Of a stretch of DNA of 64,000 bases, positions 46,577 through 55,879 are shown in pieces (position 1 is the first letter of the stretch; each line of letters opens with the position of its first letter). Where the stretch lies: contig NC_015167.1 of the NCBI RefSeq assembly GCF_000190595.1, positions 1 to 64,000 of the forward strand. Reading direction: 5' to 3'. The translations under genes and the position numbers were made by a program. The stretch comes from Cellulophaga lytica DSM 7489. GTDB taxonomy: Bacteria; Bacteroidota; Bacteroidia; Flavobacteriales; Flavobacteriaceae. The notes under the pieces are model-generated. The model did no database searches and was not told where the DNA came from. It saw only the letters and a list, made by a program, of their open reading frames with translations.

Positions 46577-47138
46577 TTTGGGTGCTTTTTAATTCGTTTA
46601 ACTTTTTTCTTAGTTTTTGTAGCAACTGCAAACGCAATTGCAAATTGTTAATTAAAGCAGAAATTAATTGATCATTAGGCCCAATGGTGTTTAACTCTGT
46701 ATTAAGTTCTTGGTATTCTTTATGCAACTCCGCTAAGCGCTCCATATAACTATCTACCAATGTTTTATTATCGTTAGACACTTGCAACTGTGCCAACTCT
46801 AAATTTATATTTACTTTATAATAATCTTCTATTTTTTTTAAGTCAGGAGATAATGCCCCTAGGGTTATCCCATCTTTGCTTTTGGTTACCTTTTCTGCAT
46901 CTACAATAGTTGGTTGCACAGGAGTGTTCTTGGTTTTTGCAACATAAATAAGCAAAGATATACTTAGCATTAATAGTACACTAGCAGCTACTTTATACCT
47001 AAATTTTGCAGTATATTTTGGTGTAGCAGGCATAGTTTGGTTAAGTTTATCTTCAAACCTAGCCATATGCCCATCTTTTAAGTTGTGCTTTTGCTTTGCT
47101 CTTTCTTTCTTAAATATTTCTCTAAGATCCTGTCCCAT
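46557..47138 (-). CDS. Putative anti-sigma factor (membrane protein)
   Basis: 193 residues. A cytoplasmic N-terminal segment with GHMARFEDKL (about 23-32), as in other flavobacterial regulators encoded after ECF factors, a single membrane helix (about 48-66), then a periplasmic helical/coiled-coil domain with two Leu-rich helices. No ZAS zinc motif. Overlaps both the sigma gene (17 bases) and the DUF4097-like gene (20 bases), indicating coupled expression. Confidence 0.75.
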   Translation of the reverse strand: MGQDLREIFKKERAKQKHNLKDGHMARFEDKLNQTMPATPKYTAKFRYKVAASVLLMLSISLLIYVAKTKNTPVQPTIVDAEKVTKSKDGITLGALSPDLKKIEDYYKVNINLELAQLQVSNDNKTLVDSYMERLAELHKEYQELNTELNTIGPNDQLISALINNLQLRLQLLQKLRKKLNELKSTQNETINV

Positions 47139-47664
47139 ATCTTTTCTCTTTTAAAAGTTCTTTTAACAAGCCTTTACCTCTTAACAAGCGTGTTCTACAG
47201 GCAGACTCTGTAATATCTAATATTCCAGATGTTTCTGAGTGGTCATATCCTTCAATTAAATATAATTGTACCACACATTGGTATTTGCTTGGTAGCTGAG
47301 CTATTGCAAACTTTATTTGCTGCAGAGTTACCGTATCTTCTACCAACCAATCATCATCTTCTACCACTCTTAAATTAGTTTCTGTTAAGGCTACATATTT
47401 ATCTTTTTTAACTTTTATAAAATCTAAACATTTGTGTACTACAATTTTTTTAAGCCAAGCACCAAAGGTTACTTCTCCTCTATACTGGTGTATTTTTTCA
47501 AAAGCATTAATAAATGCCTCTTGCACTACATCTTCTGCATCGTCTTCATTTTTTAAAAAACGCATAGCCACACAATACATACCATTACAGTATTGCTTAT
47601 AAAGCTGCATTTGTGCTTTACGGTTATTTGTTTTGCATTTTTTAATAATATCAGCAGTAGACAT
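47122..47664 (-). CDS. ECF-type RNA polymerase sigma factor
   Basis: 180 residues. Region 2 (about 15-85: MRFLKNEDDAEDVVQEAF, TFGAWLKKIVVHKCLDF) and region 4 (about 115-170: LPSKYQCVVQLYLIEGYDHSE, SACRTRLLRGKGLLKE) are complete. No extra domain. First gene of a three-gene operon; such factors usually autoregulate and respond to envelope stress. The target promoter is not evident from the single upstream region. Confidence 0.93.
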   Translation of the reverse strand: MSTADIIKKCKTNNRKAQMQLYKQYCNGMYCVAMRFLKNEDDAEDVVQEAFINAFEKIHQYRGEVTFGAWLKKIVVHKCLDFIKVKKDKYVALTETNLRVVEDDDWLVEDTVTLQQIKFAIAQLPSKYQCVVQLYLIEGYDHSETSGILDITESACRTRLLRGKGLLKELLKEKRYGTGS

Positions 47665-47885
47665 TAATTTTTTCTTGTATTAGGTTTAGTTTGTTATTTA
47701 AAAGACGATACAAAATTACTGATGTTGCAAAAACATAAATTATTTTTGTTTTTTTTGTAGCAATCCCTATTAAATTAAAGCAATTTTACACTTTATATAA
47801 TATACTGGTTAAAGTACAAATTAAGCAGTTCTTAATTAAGCAAGATTTAGTAACTTAGAGAAAAACCTAAAAAAACAACCACAAT

Positions 47886-48446
47886 ATGAAAGTTATACAA
47901 TGGATGATTGTTACAGTAGTGGTGTTAGGACTACTTACAATTTTTGTTGGGTTACCAATGATGAAAGACCAAACTAAAAAATTTAGTCCGGAAGCTACTG
48001 TAACATATAATAAAGACGGTTACAATTTAAACGTAGTTTATTGTAGCCCTTCTAAAAAAGACAGACACATTTTTGGTTCGCTTGTACCGTATAACAAAGT
48101 TTGGAGAACTGGCGCTAATGAACCTACTACTTTTAAAACCACTTCTGCTATTAAAGTAGATGGTAAAAACTTACCTGCTGGCACATATTCTATCTGGTCT
48201 AAACCAAATAAAGACAGTTGGGATATTATTTTTAATAAAGAAGTTCCAGATTGGGGAGTTACAATTTTAAGCGGTGGAGCAGAAACTACCAGAAATGCAA
48301 AACAAGATATTGTAACAGTAACTGTACCTGTAACAAAATTAGATTCGGTTAAAGAAAGATTTACCATTAACTTTGAAGACAAAGAACAACCGTACTTAAC
48401 TTTAGCTTGGGATAAAACCAAAGTTAACGTACCTATTAGCAAGTAA
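47886..48446 (+). CDS. DUF2911 family protein
   Basis: 186 residues. N-terminal membrane/signal segment (about 4-24). The motif VVYCSPSKKDRHIFGSLVPY followed by KVWRTGANEPTTF is the DUF2911 signature, and AGTYSIWSKP and DWGV follow. Function unknown; probably periplasmic. It lies 2 bases upstream of meaB and is likely co-transcribed with it. Confidence 0.9.
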   Translation: MKVIQWMIVTVVVLGLLTIFVGLPMMKDQTKKFSPEATVTYNKDGYNLNVVYCSPSKKDRHIFGSLVPYNKVWRTGANEPTTFKTTSAIKVDGKNLPAGTYSIWSKPNKDSWDIIFNKEVPDWGVTILSGGAETTRNAKQDIVTVTVPVTKLDSVKERFTINFEDKEQPYLTLAWDKTKVNVPISK

Positions 48447-48448
48447 TA

Positions 48449-49486
48449 TTGAACACAAATAAAAATATAAGTAACCAAAGTGCTTCTAAAATTAAAAAAT
48501 TTAGAAGAGAATTACCCTCTACAGAAAACTTAACCAATGGTATTTTAAGTGGTAATAAAACAGCTTTAAGTAGAGCTATTACACTTATAGAGAGCACCAA
48601 CAGTACACACACTAAACAAGCTAATGAAATTATAGAGCGTTGTTTACTACACAAAACTAACAGTATTAGAATTGGTATAACTGGTGTACCTGGCGTTGGT
48701 AAAAGTACTTTTATAGAACGCTTTGGAAAAAAACTTACTGCCCAAGGTAATAAAGTTGCTGTTTTAGCTGTAGACCCAACAAGTACTGTTACAAAAGGTA
48801 GCATTTTGGGTGATAAAACACGAATGGAAGAACTTGTAAAAGACGAAAATGCATTTATTAGACCATCTCCCTCTGGCAGCTCTTTAGGTGGTGTTGCCCG
48901 TAAAACAAGAGAAACCATTGTACTTTGTGAAGCTGCCGGCTATAATGTTATTTTAATTGAAACCGTTGGTGTAGGACAAAGTGAAACTGCTGTACATAGT
49001 ATGGTAGACTTTTTTCTTTTATTAAAATTGGCAGGTGCTGGTGACGAGCTACAAGGTATTAAGCGTGGTATTATGGAAATGGCAGATGCCATAGTAATTA
49101 ATAAATCTGACGGAGATAATGTACAACGTGCTAAAAAAGCAAGAGTAGAGTTTACACGTGCTCTGCATTTATTAAAAACACAAGATAATGGCTGGGTACC
49201 AAAAGTGCTAGCTTGTTCTGCTCTAGAAGATATTGGTATTACAGATGTTTGGGAAACAATAACAAACTATGTTGCTATTAACACCAAAAACAACTTTTTT
49301 ATACAAAAAAGACAAGAGCAAAATAAATATTGGCTATTACAAACCATTGAAGACCAATTAAAACAACAGTTTTACAGTAATAAAAGTGTAAAGGCAGAAT
49401 TACAAGTTGCTATAGATGCTGTTATAAACAATAAAACATCACCTTTTACTGCTGCAGACAAATTATTAAACCTACACAGTAAGTAA
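48449..49486 (+). CDS. meaB: Methylmalonyl-CoA mutase-associated GTPase MeaB
   Basis: G3E-family GTPase chaperone that gates adenosylcobalamin delivery to and protects methylmalonyl-CoA mutase. 345 residues: Walker A GVPGVGKS (79-86), VDPTS and KTRMEELV switch regions, ETVGVGQSE, and NKSDGDN base-specificity motif. TTG start at 48449, 2 bases after the DUF2911 stop; no in-frame ATG precedes the family region. The mutase genes are not in the window, but a PduO-type adenosyltransferase is at 37181. Confidence 0.95.
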   Translation: MNTNKNISNQSASKIKKFRRELPSTENLTNGILSGNKTALSRAITLIESTNSTHTKQANEIIERCLLHKTNSIRIGITGVPGVGKSTFIERFGKKLTAQGNKVAVLAVDPTSTVTKGSILGDKTRMEELVKDENAFIRPSPSGSSLGGVARKTRETIVLCEAAGYNVILIETVGVGQSETAVHSMVDFFLLLKLAGAGDELQGIKRGIMEMADAIVINKSDGDNVQRAKKARVEFTRALHLLKTQDNGWVPKVLACSALEDIGITDVWETITNYVAINTKNNFFIQKRQEQNKYWLLQTIEDQLKQQFYSNKSVKAELQVAIDAVINNKTSPFTAADKLLNLHSK

Positions 49487-49509
49487 TACCAACCACTAGT
49501 TTGTATATT

Positions 49510-50238
49510 ATGACGCACGAGTTTACTATAATTGTACCTATTTACAATGAAGAAGACAATATTGCTAGATTAGATAAAGAGCTTAACAATTACTTAAATG
49601 TTGCTCTAAAAAAAACAACTGTCTTATTTATAAATGATGGCTCTACAGATAATAGTCAAGCATTACTAGAGCAAATATGTGCTAACAACACTCATTTTTC
49701 TTTTGTACAGTTTGATAAAAATTACGGTTTAACAGCTGCTATTAAAGCAGGTTTTGATACTGCTACAACAGAACTTGTTGGTTACATTGATGCAGACTTA
49801 CAAACAAGCCCGTTAGATTTTAATTTACTTTTAGATTATATACCAGAATACGACTTAGTTACTGGTATTAGAACAAACAGGAAAGATTCTGGTTTTAAAA
49901 AATTGTCATCTAGCCTAGCCAACAAAATAAGACGTTTTTTTACCAATGATGGTGTAGAAGATACTGGTTGCCCATTAAAAGTTATTAAAACCGCTTACGC
50001 TAAAAAAATACCACTTTTTAATGGTTTACATAGATTTTTACCCGCAATGATATTATTACAAAACGGAAAAGTAAAACAAATTCCGGTACAACATTTTCCT
50101 AGAATTGCTGGTAAAACAAAATTTGGATTCTGGAACAGGTCTTTGGGCCCATTAGCAGATTGTTTTGCCTATTTATGGATGAAGCATAAATACATTAGTT
50201 ATAACGTTACAAAAAAAGCAACTAAACATAAAAGTTAA
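49510..50238 (+). CDS. Glycosyltransferase family 2 protein
   Basis: 242 residues from the ATG at 49510 (an in-frame TTG at 49501 is less likely). GT-A fold: TIIVPIYNEEDNI (about 6-18), INDGSTDNS, the metal-binding IDADLQ motif (about 95-100) and a late GKTKFGFWNRSLGP segment. Closest in type to polyprenyl-phosphate sugar transferases (DPM1/ArnC-like), but it lacks the C-terminal membrane helices. Followed 69 bases later by a six-helix membrane protein. Confidence 0.88.
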   Translation: MTHEFTIIVPIYNEEDNIARLDKELNNYLNVALKKTTVLFINDGSTDNSQALLEQICANNTHFSFVQFDKNYGLTAAIKAGFDTATTELVGYIDADLQTSPLDFNLLLDYIPEYDLVTGIRTNRKDSGFKKLSSSLANKIRRFFTNDGVEDTGCPLKVIKTAYAKKIPLFNGLHRFLPAMILLQNGKVKQIPVQHFPRIAGKTKFGFWNRSLGPLADCFAYLWMKHKYISYNVTKKATKHKS

Positions 50239-50278
50239 AATCTTACCAAAGTATAACACACCTTTTATTGGCAATTAT

Positions 50279-50286
50279 TACCTTTG
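50279..50286 (+). promoter_or_regulatory. -7 element TACCTTTG
   Basis: TAnnTTTG match 21 bases before the ATG at 50308. Confidence 0.4.
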
Positions 50287-50307
50287 ATTATTAGCAAAAA
50301 ATATAAA

Positions 50308-50970
50308 ATGAAAACAATAGATAAAGTAGTTTACGCAGTCTTATTTTTAATATGTAGTATTGGTTTGTATTTTGGACTAACAGACAAAGAATTTTTTGAC
50401 ACATATTATGCACAAGAAGACGGACTTGTAGAATACGGTACTGCATTAATGCTGTTTATTATTAGTTTAATTTGTTTATACAGGTTAATTACAATATCTA
50501 AAGGAAAATCTATAACCTGGAAAATAGGAACATTACTTTTTGCTATTTTGTTTTTATTTGGAGCAGGTGAAGAAGTATCATGGGGCCAACGTATTCTTGG
50601 TGTAGAATCTAGTGAGTTTTTTATAGAGAATAACGCACAAGGAGAAACCAACTTACACAATATGGTTGTAGGAGAAACCAAAGTAAACAAACTAATATTT
50701 AGTCAATTACTTATGGTTGTAATGGTTATGTATTTAATTGTGTCCCCTATTCTTTACAGAAAAAAAGAGTGGTTTAAACAACTGGTAAATACGTTTGCTG
50801 TTCCTATGGTAAAATGGCATCATACCATTGCCTTTTTAACTGCAACAGCATTAGTTGTTAGCAACCCAGCTGGTAGAACTTGGGAAGTTTACGAACTAGT
50901 TTTTGGTGCTATATTTATTTTAATATTTTTAGCTCCGCTAAATAATTCTATATTTAAAAAAGAAAGTTAA
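50308..50970 (+). CDS. Polytopic membrane protein, unknown function
   Basis: 220 residues with about six membrane helices. A conserved-looking loop EEVSWGQRILGVES (about 90-103) followed by NLHNMV resembles an uncharacterised family present in several phyla. ATG at 50308; the TTG at 50284 would add eight residues. The acidic-His loop could be catalytic, e.g. on lipid substrates, but this is speculation. Tail to tail with the PAP2 gene. Confidence 0.75.
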   Translation: MKTIDKVVYAVLFLICSIGLYFGLTDKEFFDTYYAQEDGLVEYGTALMLFIISLICLYRLITISKGKSITWKIGTLLFAILFLFGAGEEVSWGQRILGVESSEFFIENNAQGETNLHNMVVGETKVNKLIFSQLLMVVMVMYLIVSPILYRKKEWFKQLVNTFAVPMVKWHHTIAFLTATALVVSNPAGRTWEVYELVFGAIFILIFLAPLNNSIFKKES

Positions 50971-51540
50971 TTATAGCTTTAACTTTGCAGCCATTAGCTG
51001 CATCAGTTTGTAAAAAACAAAACCTAAAAAACTACCAATTACAATACCTGTAGCAACATCTAATGTATAATGCACACCAATGTATATTCTGCTGTAGGCA
51101 ACAAATGCTGCCCAAGTAAGTAGCAGTACTTTTATGTATTTAAATTTATCTTTAAGTACATTTCCAAAAAATACTGCAACAGCAAAAGAATTTGCTGCAT
51201 GTGCAGAAAAGTAGCCGTATTTACCTCCACAAGAACTTTTTACCAAACGTACTAAACCATCTAAGTCTGGGTTATGACAAGGCCTTAAACGCGCAATACC
51301 ATACTTAAAAAAATTAGCCAATTGGTCTGTAGCTCCTATTAAAATACCTACAGATACTAATATTAAAAATGTTTTTTTTAATCCAACTTGCTTGTACGTA
51401 AAAAATAACAACACAGCATACAATGGTATAGAGCTTTTTTTATTGGTAACAAACATCCAAAAACCATCCCAAGTGCTAGTTCCTAAATTATTTAGGTATA
51501 AAAAAAAATTAGTATCGTATTGTATTAATTCTTCAAGCAT
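50971..51540 (-). CDS. PAP2 family membrane phosphatase
   Basis: 189 residues, about five membrane helices. The acid phosphatase signature is complete in three parts: KYGIARLRP (K-x6-RP), FSAHAANS (the PSGH-like part), and SRIYIGVHYTLD (SR-x5-H-x3-D). Acts on lipid phosphates such as undecaprenyl pyrophosphate or phosphatidate; which one is unknown. Follows the MATE transporter and a small acidic protein on the same strand. Confidence 0.93.
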   Translation of the reverse strand: MLEELIQYDTNFFLYLNNLGTSTWDGFWMFVTNKKSSIPLYAVLLFFTYKQVGLKKTFLILVSVGILIGATDQLANFFKYGIARLRPCHNPDLDGLVRLVKSSCGGKYGYFSAHAANSFAVAVFFGNVLKDKFKYIKVLLLTWAAFVAYSRIYIGVHYTLDVATGIVIGSFLGFVFYKLMQLMAAKLKL

Positions 51541-51549
51541 AATTGTAAT

Positions 51550-51777
51550 TTATTCTTCGTAACGAGAAATTTCTCTATCATAAAAAGCAGTAGCTTCAGC
51601 AATTAACTTTTCTGCTTCTTCAGTTAATTCTGCTTCATCTTCTTTTGTGAAATCTTCTAACCACTCTACCTCATCATCTTCTAAATTAATTATAAACCTA
51701 GGGTAATCTGTATGTATTATAAATATAGCTGTTGGGTAATCAGTGTTATCGCCCAATAAAAACTTTGGAAAATCCAT
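51550..51777 (-). CDS. Small acidic protein, unknown function
   Basis: 75 residues, strongly acidic (EDDEVEWLEDFTKEDEAEL). No membrane segment. Two bases after the MATE gene and 9 bases before the PAP2 gene, so in one operon. Appears to be a flavobacterial family without known role. Confidence 0.78.
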   Translation of the reverse strand: MDFPKFLLGDNTDYPTAIFIIHTDYPRFIINLEDDEVEWLEDFTKEDEAELTEEAEKLIAEATAFYDREISRYEE

Positions 51778-51779
51778 AA

Positions 51780-53153
51780 TTATTCTTCTGTATTAAGTAT
51801 TAATTTTTTTGTTAGTATGTTAAATCTAATGTACAATAAAAAAGCAGATGCAGTTAAGCCAGCCAATAAGCCAATCCAAATTCCTGTACTTTTTAAAGGA
51901 GTATATAGACCTAGATAAAAGCATATAGGAAAACCTATTAACCAATAGGCTATAAATGTAATTAGTGTTGGTATAGCAACATCTTGCAAACCACGTAAAG
52001 CACCAAGCACTACAACCTGCAGTCCGTCTGAAATTTGAAAAAAGGCTGCAACTAATAGTAATTGAGCTGCTATTAAAATAACCTCTGTATTATCTACAAT
52101 GTTTGCTGTATCATTAACATCTAAATACACTGTTGGCAACCAATGTCTAAAAATTAAGAATAAAGTTGCAAAAACAACTTCTAATAAAAATGTAAGCAAA
52201 AATATAGATTGTGCCATTCTGCGCAAATCTTTAAAATTACCTAAACCTTTTTGGTTACCTACACGTACCATTGCAGCTACTCCTAGTCCCATACCAACCA
52301 TAAACGTCATACTAGACAGGTTTAATGCTATTTGGTTTGCTGCCTGTGGATTTTTACCAAGTACACCACTTATCCATATAGCTGCTGTAAATATGGCAAC
52401 TTCAAAAAACATTTGCAATGCAGAAGGAAAACCAATTTTCATAATTTTGTTTAGTATTTGGTTTTCTATTTTTTTAAAATTGAAACCCGTAACGTATTTA
52501 TGAAACTTTTTAGTTTGTTTTAGCATTACCCATATTAAAACAACCATAGAAATTCTAGATACCAATGTACCAATGGCTGCTCCTATAATACCTAGTTCAG
52601 GAAAACCAAAGTTTCCAAAAATTAGTAAGTAGTTTAATAGTATGTTTATAGCATTACCAATTAAAGTAACATACATAGGGTATTTTGTTTGCGATAAGCC
52701 ATCTGAAAATTGTTTAAACGCTTGAAAAATCACTAATGGCACTAATGAAAAAGCTACCAAATCTAAATAAGGAATAGCGAGTTCTACAACCTCTGGCGGT
52801 TGTTTCATTAAATACATTAATGGTTTACCTAAAAGTATAACTCCAAATAAAAACAGGCCTAAAACGGTACATAGCAACAGTCCGTGTTTTAGTGCGTTTT
52901 TAGCATCCTTTACATTATTAGCGCCATCTGCCTCTGCTACCAATGGTGTTATTGCTGTAGAGAAACCAATTCCTAAAGACATTGCAATAAATACAAAACT
53001 ATTACCTAAAGATACAGCTGCTAACTCTGCTGTACCTAGTTGCCCAACCATAATATTATCTGCAAAACCAACAAATGTGTGCCCCAATAAGCCTAATATA
53101 ACTGGGAATGCTAGCTTTAAGTTGTATTTAAATTCTTTTGTGTATTGTTTCAA
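51780..53153 (-). CDS. MATE family multidrug/Na+ efflux transporter
   Basis: 457 residues, about twelve membrane helices. The N-terminus AFPVILGLLGHTFVGFADNIMVGQLG and the duplicated helix set are typical of MATE (NorM-like) proteins. Probably exports cationic compounds in exchange for Na+ or H+. First gene of the MATE / acidic protein / PAP2 operon. Confidence 0.94.
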   Translation of the reverse strand: MKQYTKEFKYNLKLAFPVILGLLGHTFVGFADNIMVGQLGTAELAAVSLGNSFVFIAMSLGIGFSTAITPLVAEADGANNVKDAKNALKHGLLLCTVLGLFLFGVILLGKPLMYLMKQPPEVVELAIPYLDLVAFSLVPLVIFQAFKQFSDGLSQTKYPMYVTLIGNAINILLNYLLIFGNFGFPELGIIGAAIGTLVSRISMVVLIWVMLKQTKKFHKYVTGFNFKKIENQILNKIMKIGFPSALQMFFEVAIFTAAIWISGVLGKNPQAANQIALNLSSMTFMVGMGLGVAAMVRVGNQKGLGNFKDLRRMAQSIFLLTFLLEVVFATLFLIFRHWLPTVYLDVNDTANIVDNTEVILIAAQLLLVAAFFQISDGLQVVVLGALRGLQDVAIPTLITFIAYWLIGFPICFYLGLYTPLKSTGIWIGLLAGLTASAFLLYIRFNILTKKLILNTEE

Positions 53154-53207
53154 TTTTTGAATGCTTTAAAAAATGAAATTAAAATAATTATAGGTCTTAC
53201 TGCAGTA

Positions 53208-53984
53208 TTAGTTTTCTTTTTTTGCTTGGTTCCAGAAAACATCCATTTCTGCAAGTGTCATATCTTGCAAAGATTTACCCATTTCTTTTGCCTTAGTTTC
53301 TAAATACTGAAACCTTTTGATGAACTTTTTGTTTGTACGTTCTAGCGCATCTTCTGGATTAACCTTTAAAAAGCGTGCGTAATTAATCATAGAAAACAAA
53401 ACATCCCCAAATTCTGCTTCTATTTTGTCTTGGTTAGCATCATTTACTTCTTCTTGCAACTCTGCTAGTTCTTCCTGCACTTTTTCAAATACCTGTTGTG
53501 GCTCTTCCCAATCAAATCCTACACCGGCAACTTTATCTTGTATTCTACTTGCTTTTACTAATGCAGGCAAACTTTTAGGAACACCCTCTAAAACACTTTT
53601 TTTTCCTTCTTTTAGTTTTAGTTTTTCCCAGTTACGCTTAACCTCTTCTTCATCTTCTACCTTAACATCTCCATAAATATGAGGATGACGATGTATTAGT
53701 TTGTCACAAATTTCATTTGCAACATCAGCTATATCAAAATCATTAGTTTCACTACCAATTTTAGCATAAAAAACGATATGTAAAAGTAAATCTCCTAATT
53801 CTTTTTTAACTTCTTCTAAATTATTGTCTAAAATAGCATCACCTAACTCATAGGTTTCTTCTATGGTTAAGTGGCGTAAGGTTTGTAAGGTTTGCTTTTT
53901 ATCCCAAGGGCATTGCTCTCGCAATTCTTCCATTATGGTAAGCAATCTATCTATAGCTTTTAATTGTGTACTTCTAGAATTCAT
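53208..53984 (-). CDS. mazG: Nucleoside triphosphate pyrophosphohydrolase MazG
   Basis: Hydrolyses NTPs to NMP and PPi. 258 residues with two MazG domains. First-domain signature CPWDKKQTLQTLRHLTIEETYEL (in parts CPWDKKQT, HLTIEETYELGDA, EELGDLLLHIVF), second domain EFGDVLFSMINYARF. Full length. Alone on the minus strand. No toxin-antitoxin partner (mazE/mazF) nearby, so the housekeeping enzyme is meant, not a phage mazG. Confidence 0.95.
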   Translation of the reverse strand: MNSRSTQLKAIDRLLTIMEELREQCPWDKKQTLQTLRHLTIEETYELGDAILDNNLEEVKKELGDLLLHIVFYAKIGSETNDFDIADVANEICDKLIHRHPHIYGDVKVEDEEEVKRNWEKLKLKEGKKSVLEGVPKSLPALVKASRIQDKVAGVGFDWEEPQQVFEKVQEELAELQEEVNDANQDKIEAEFGDVLFSMINYARFLKVNPEDALERTNKKFIKRFQYLETKAKEMGKSLQDMTLAEMDVFWNQAKKEN

Positions 53985-54080
53985 CCTAAAAAAAGTTTTG
54001 GTAAAAGTACAAAGACTATCGTTTTAAAAAGCACAAAAAACAAGAGTAATTTGCTTTAAATAACAAAAAGCAACACCGGC

Positions 54081-54308
54081 TTATTCTTTTGCTTTTTCTT
54101 GTAATAACTGTAAATACATTTGCTCTACTTTGGTACGTGCCCAAGGTGTTCTGCGTAAAAAATGAAGACTAGATTTTACTGTTGGCCTATGGGTAAAACA
54201 GCGTATATTAACTGTATTACCCATATATTCCCAGCCATAAAAGTCTACCAGCTCATCTATAATAGTTGCTAGTTTTACACCGTGTAAAGGATCATTAGAC
54301 TTTTGCAT
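54081..54308 (-). CDS. VF530 family DNA-binding protein
   Basis: 75 residues. The whole length matches the VF530/DUF2132 family: DPLHGVKLATIIDELVDFYGW, IRCFTHRPTVKSSLHFLRRTPWAR. Family knowledge: a double-stranded DNA-binding fold. 5 bases downstream of the DEAD-box helicase gene and probably co-transcribed. Confidence 0.92.
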   Translation of the reverse strand: MQKSNDPLHGVKLATIIDELVDFYGWEYMGNTVNIRCFTHRPTVKSSLHFLRRTPWARTKVEQMYLQLLQEKAKE

Positions 54309-54313
54309 TATTA

Positions 54314-55603
54314 TTAATTGCGTTTATTGTTAGACCTGCGGTCATTATTACGTTTAGGTCTACGGTTATTGCTAGTATTGTTTTTAGATGCTCCGCCTTT
54401 AGGCTTGCTGCTAGAACTTCTAGAACGATTATTACGTTGTCCTTGTTTAATTGGTTTTGTAGATGCATTAGGATCTGGCTCAAAACCTTCTACAATTTCT
54501 ACAGGAATTTGCATTCCTATTAATTTTTGAATATCTTTTAAATATGTGGTTTCATCTGCACTAACTAAAGATACTGCCTCACCACTTGCACCTGCCCTAC
54601 CTGTTCTACCTATACGGTGTACATAGTCCTCAGATATATTTGGAATTTCATAATTAATTACGTGTGGTAGTAAAGGAATATCTAAACCACGTGCAGCAAT
54701 ATCTGTAGCTACTAACACACGTAGTGTTCCTTTTTTAAATCCGTCTAATGCTTTTGTACGTGCACCCTGACTTTTGTTACCGTGTATAGCCGCTGCAGAA
54801 ATACCTTTTGAGCTCATTTTTTTACACAAGTTATTTGCTCCGTGTTTTGTTCTTGTAAACACTAATACTTGTTGCCAATTGCCGTCTGATATTAACTTAA
54901 TAATTAAGCCCGTTTTTTTACCTTTGGCTACTCTGTAAACTTTTTGCTTAATTACCTCTACAGCTGTATTTTCTGGTGTAGCTTCAACCTGTATAGGGTT
55001 ATTTAAAATACCGTGAGCTAGCTTTTTAATGTCTTTAGAAAAAGTTGCTGAAAACATTAAATTTTGTCTTTTTGCTGGTATTAACTTCATTACGCGTTCT
55101 ATATCACGCAAAAAACCCATATCTAACATACGGTCTGCTTCATCCAACACAAAAATTTCTACTTTATCTAATGATAAAAATCGTTGGTTATGAAGATCTA
55201 GTAAACGCCCAGGTGTTGCCACCAAAACATCCATTCCTCTTTTTAAATTTGCTATTTGTGGTTTTTGGTTTACTCCACCAAAAATTACCGCGGAGCGTAA
55301 ATCTAAAAACTCGCTATATTCTTTTACGTTAGCAAATATTTGCGCTGCTAATTCTCTTGTTGGCGTTAATATTAAAGCGCGTACTGGCCTATGTCTTAAC
55401 GCTTTTTGTTCTGATAATAAATGTAATAATGGTAAAGTAAAACCTGCTGTTTTACCTGTGCCTGTTTGTGCAGATGCCAAAACATCTTTACCTTCTAAAA
55501 CAGGCGGTATTGCTTTTTCTTGTATTGGAGACGGAGTTGTATACCCCTTTTTGTCTATTGCTTTTAATAGATTATTAGATAAACCTAAGTTTTTAAATGT
55601 CAT
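54314..55603 (-). CDS. DEAD-box RNA helicase (RhlE-like)
   Basis: 429 residues. Motifs in order: Q motif [13 protein letters not shown] (22-34), Walker A AQTGTGKT (45-52), PTREL, DEAD at 154-157, SAT, and [10 protein letters not shown]. The basic low-complexity tail (about 385-429, [12 protein letters not shown]...) is typical of RhlE-like helicases for ribosome assembly and cold adaptation. A TACTTTTG element (55660-55667, complement) gives a leader of about 50 nt. An AACCAT/ATGGTT inverted repeat brackets the promoter. Confidence 0.94.
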   Translation of the reverse strand: MTFKNLGLSNNLLKAIDKKGYTTPSPIQEKAIPPVLEGKDVLASAQTGTGKTAGFTLPLLHLLSEQKALRHRPVRALILTPTRELAAQIFANVKEYSEFLDLRSAVIFGGVNQKPQIANLKRGMDVLVATPGRLLDLHNQRFLSLDKVEIFVLDEADRMLDMGFLRDIERVMKLIPAKRQNLMFSATFSKDIKKLAHGILNNPIQVEATPENTAVEVIKQKVYRVAKGKKTGLIIKLISDGNWQQVLVFTRTKHGANNLCKKMSSKGISAAAIHGNKSQGARTKALDGFKKGTLRVLVATDIAARGLDIPLLPHVINYEIPNISEDYVHRIGRTGRAGASGEAVSLVSADETTYLKDIQKLIGMQIPVEIVEGFEPDPNASTKPIKQGQRNNRSRSSSSKPKGGASKNNTSNNRRPKRNNDRRSNNKRN

Positions 55604-55659
55604 AAATTAGTATTGATGAACCATAACTTTTTATTAAAGTCTGTTCTTAAAATTAAATG

Positions 55660-55667
55660 CAAAAGTA
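55660..55667 (-). promoter_or_regulatory. -7 element TACTTTTG of the RhlE-like gene
   Basis: TAnnTTTG match on the minus strand about 57 bases before the ATG at 55603. AACCATAA/TTATGGTT arms lie on both sides. Confidence 0.5.
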
Positions 55668-55866
55668 ATGCTATTTTTATGGTTAATACTTTCTTTTAGA
55701 AAATGTTAAGAACCAAACTGTAATTAATTAATAAAGAGCTTGTTATTAATTCACTTTTTACACTACTAAAAACATTGCAGAGTTTATATAAATACGTGTA
55801 TCGGGTATTGTATGTTACCTGTCGAAAAATACACATATAACACAAACAAAGAAGTTATATTAACAT

Positions 55867-55874
55867 TATATTTG
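55867..55874 (+). promoter_or_regulatory. -7 element TATATTTG, 5 nt before the ATG at 55880
   Basis: Perfect TAnnTTTG match; implies a leaderless transcript for the SGNH esterase gene. No -33 TTG seen. Confidence 0.4.
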
Positions 55875-55879
55875 AAAAT

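Noticed and set aside
53208-53984. MazG as part of a toxin-antitoxin or phage defence locus
   Set aside because: No mazE/mazF or phage genes adjoin it, and the two-domain form is the housekeeping enzyme.
54295-54483. Minus-strand frame inside the 3' end of the DEAD-box helicase gene
   Set aside because: Alternative-frame reading of the low-complexity basic tail; no independent evidence.
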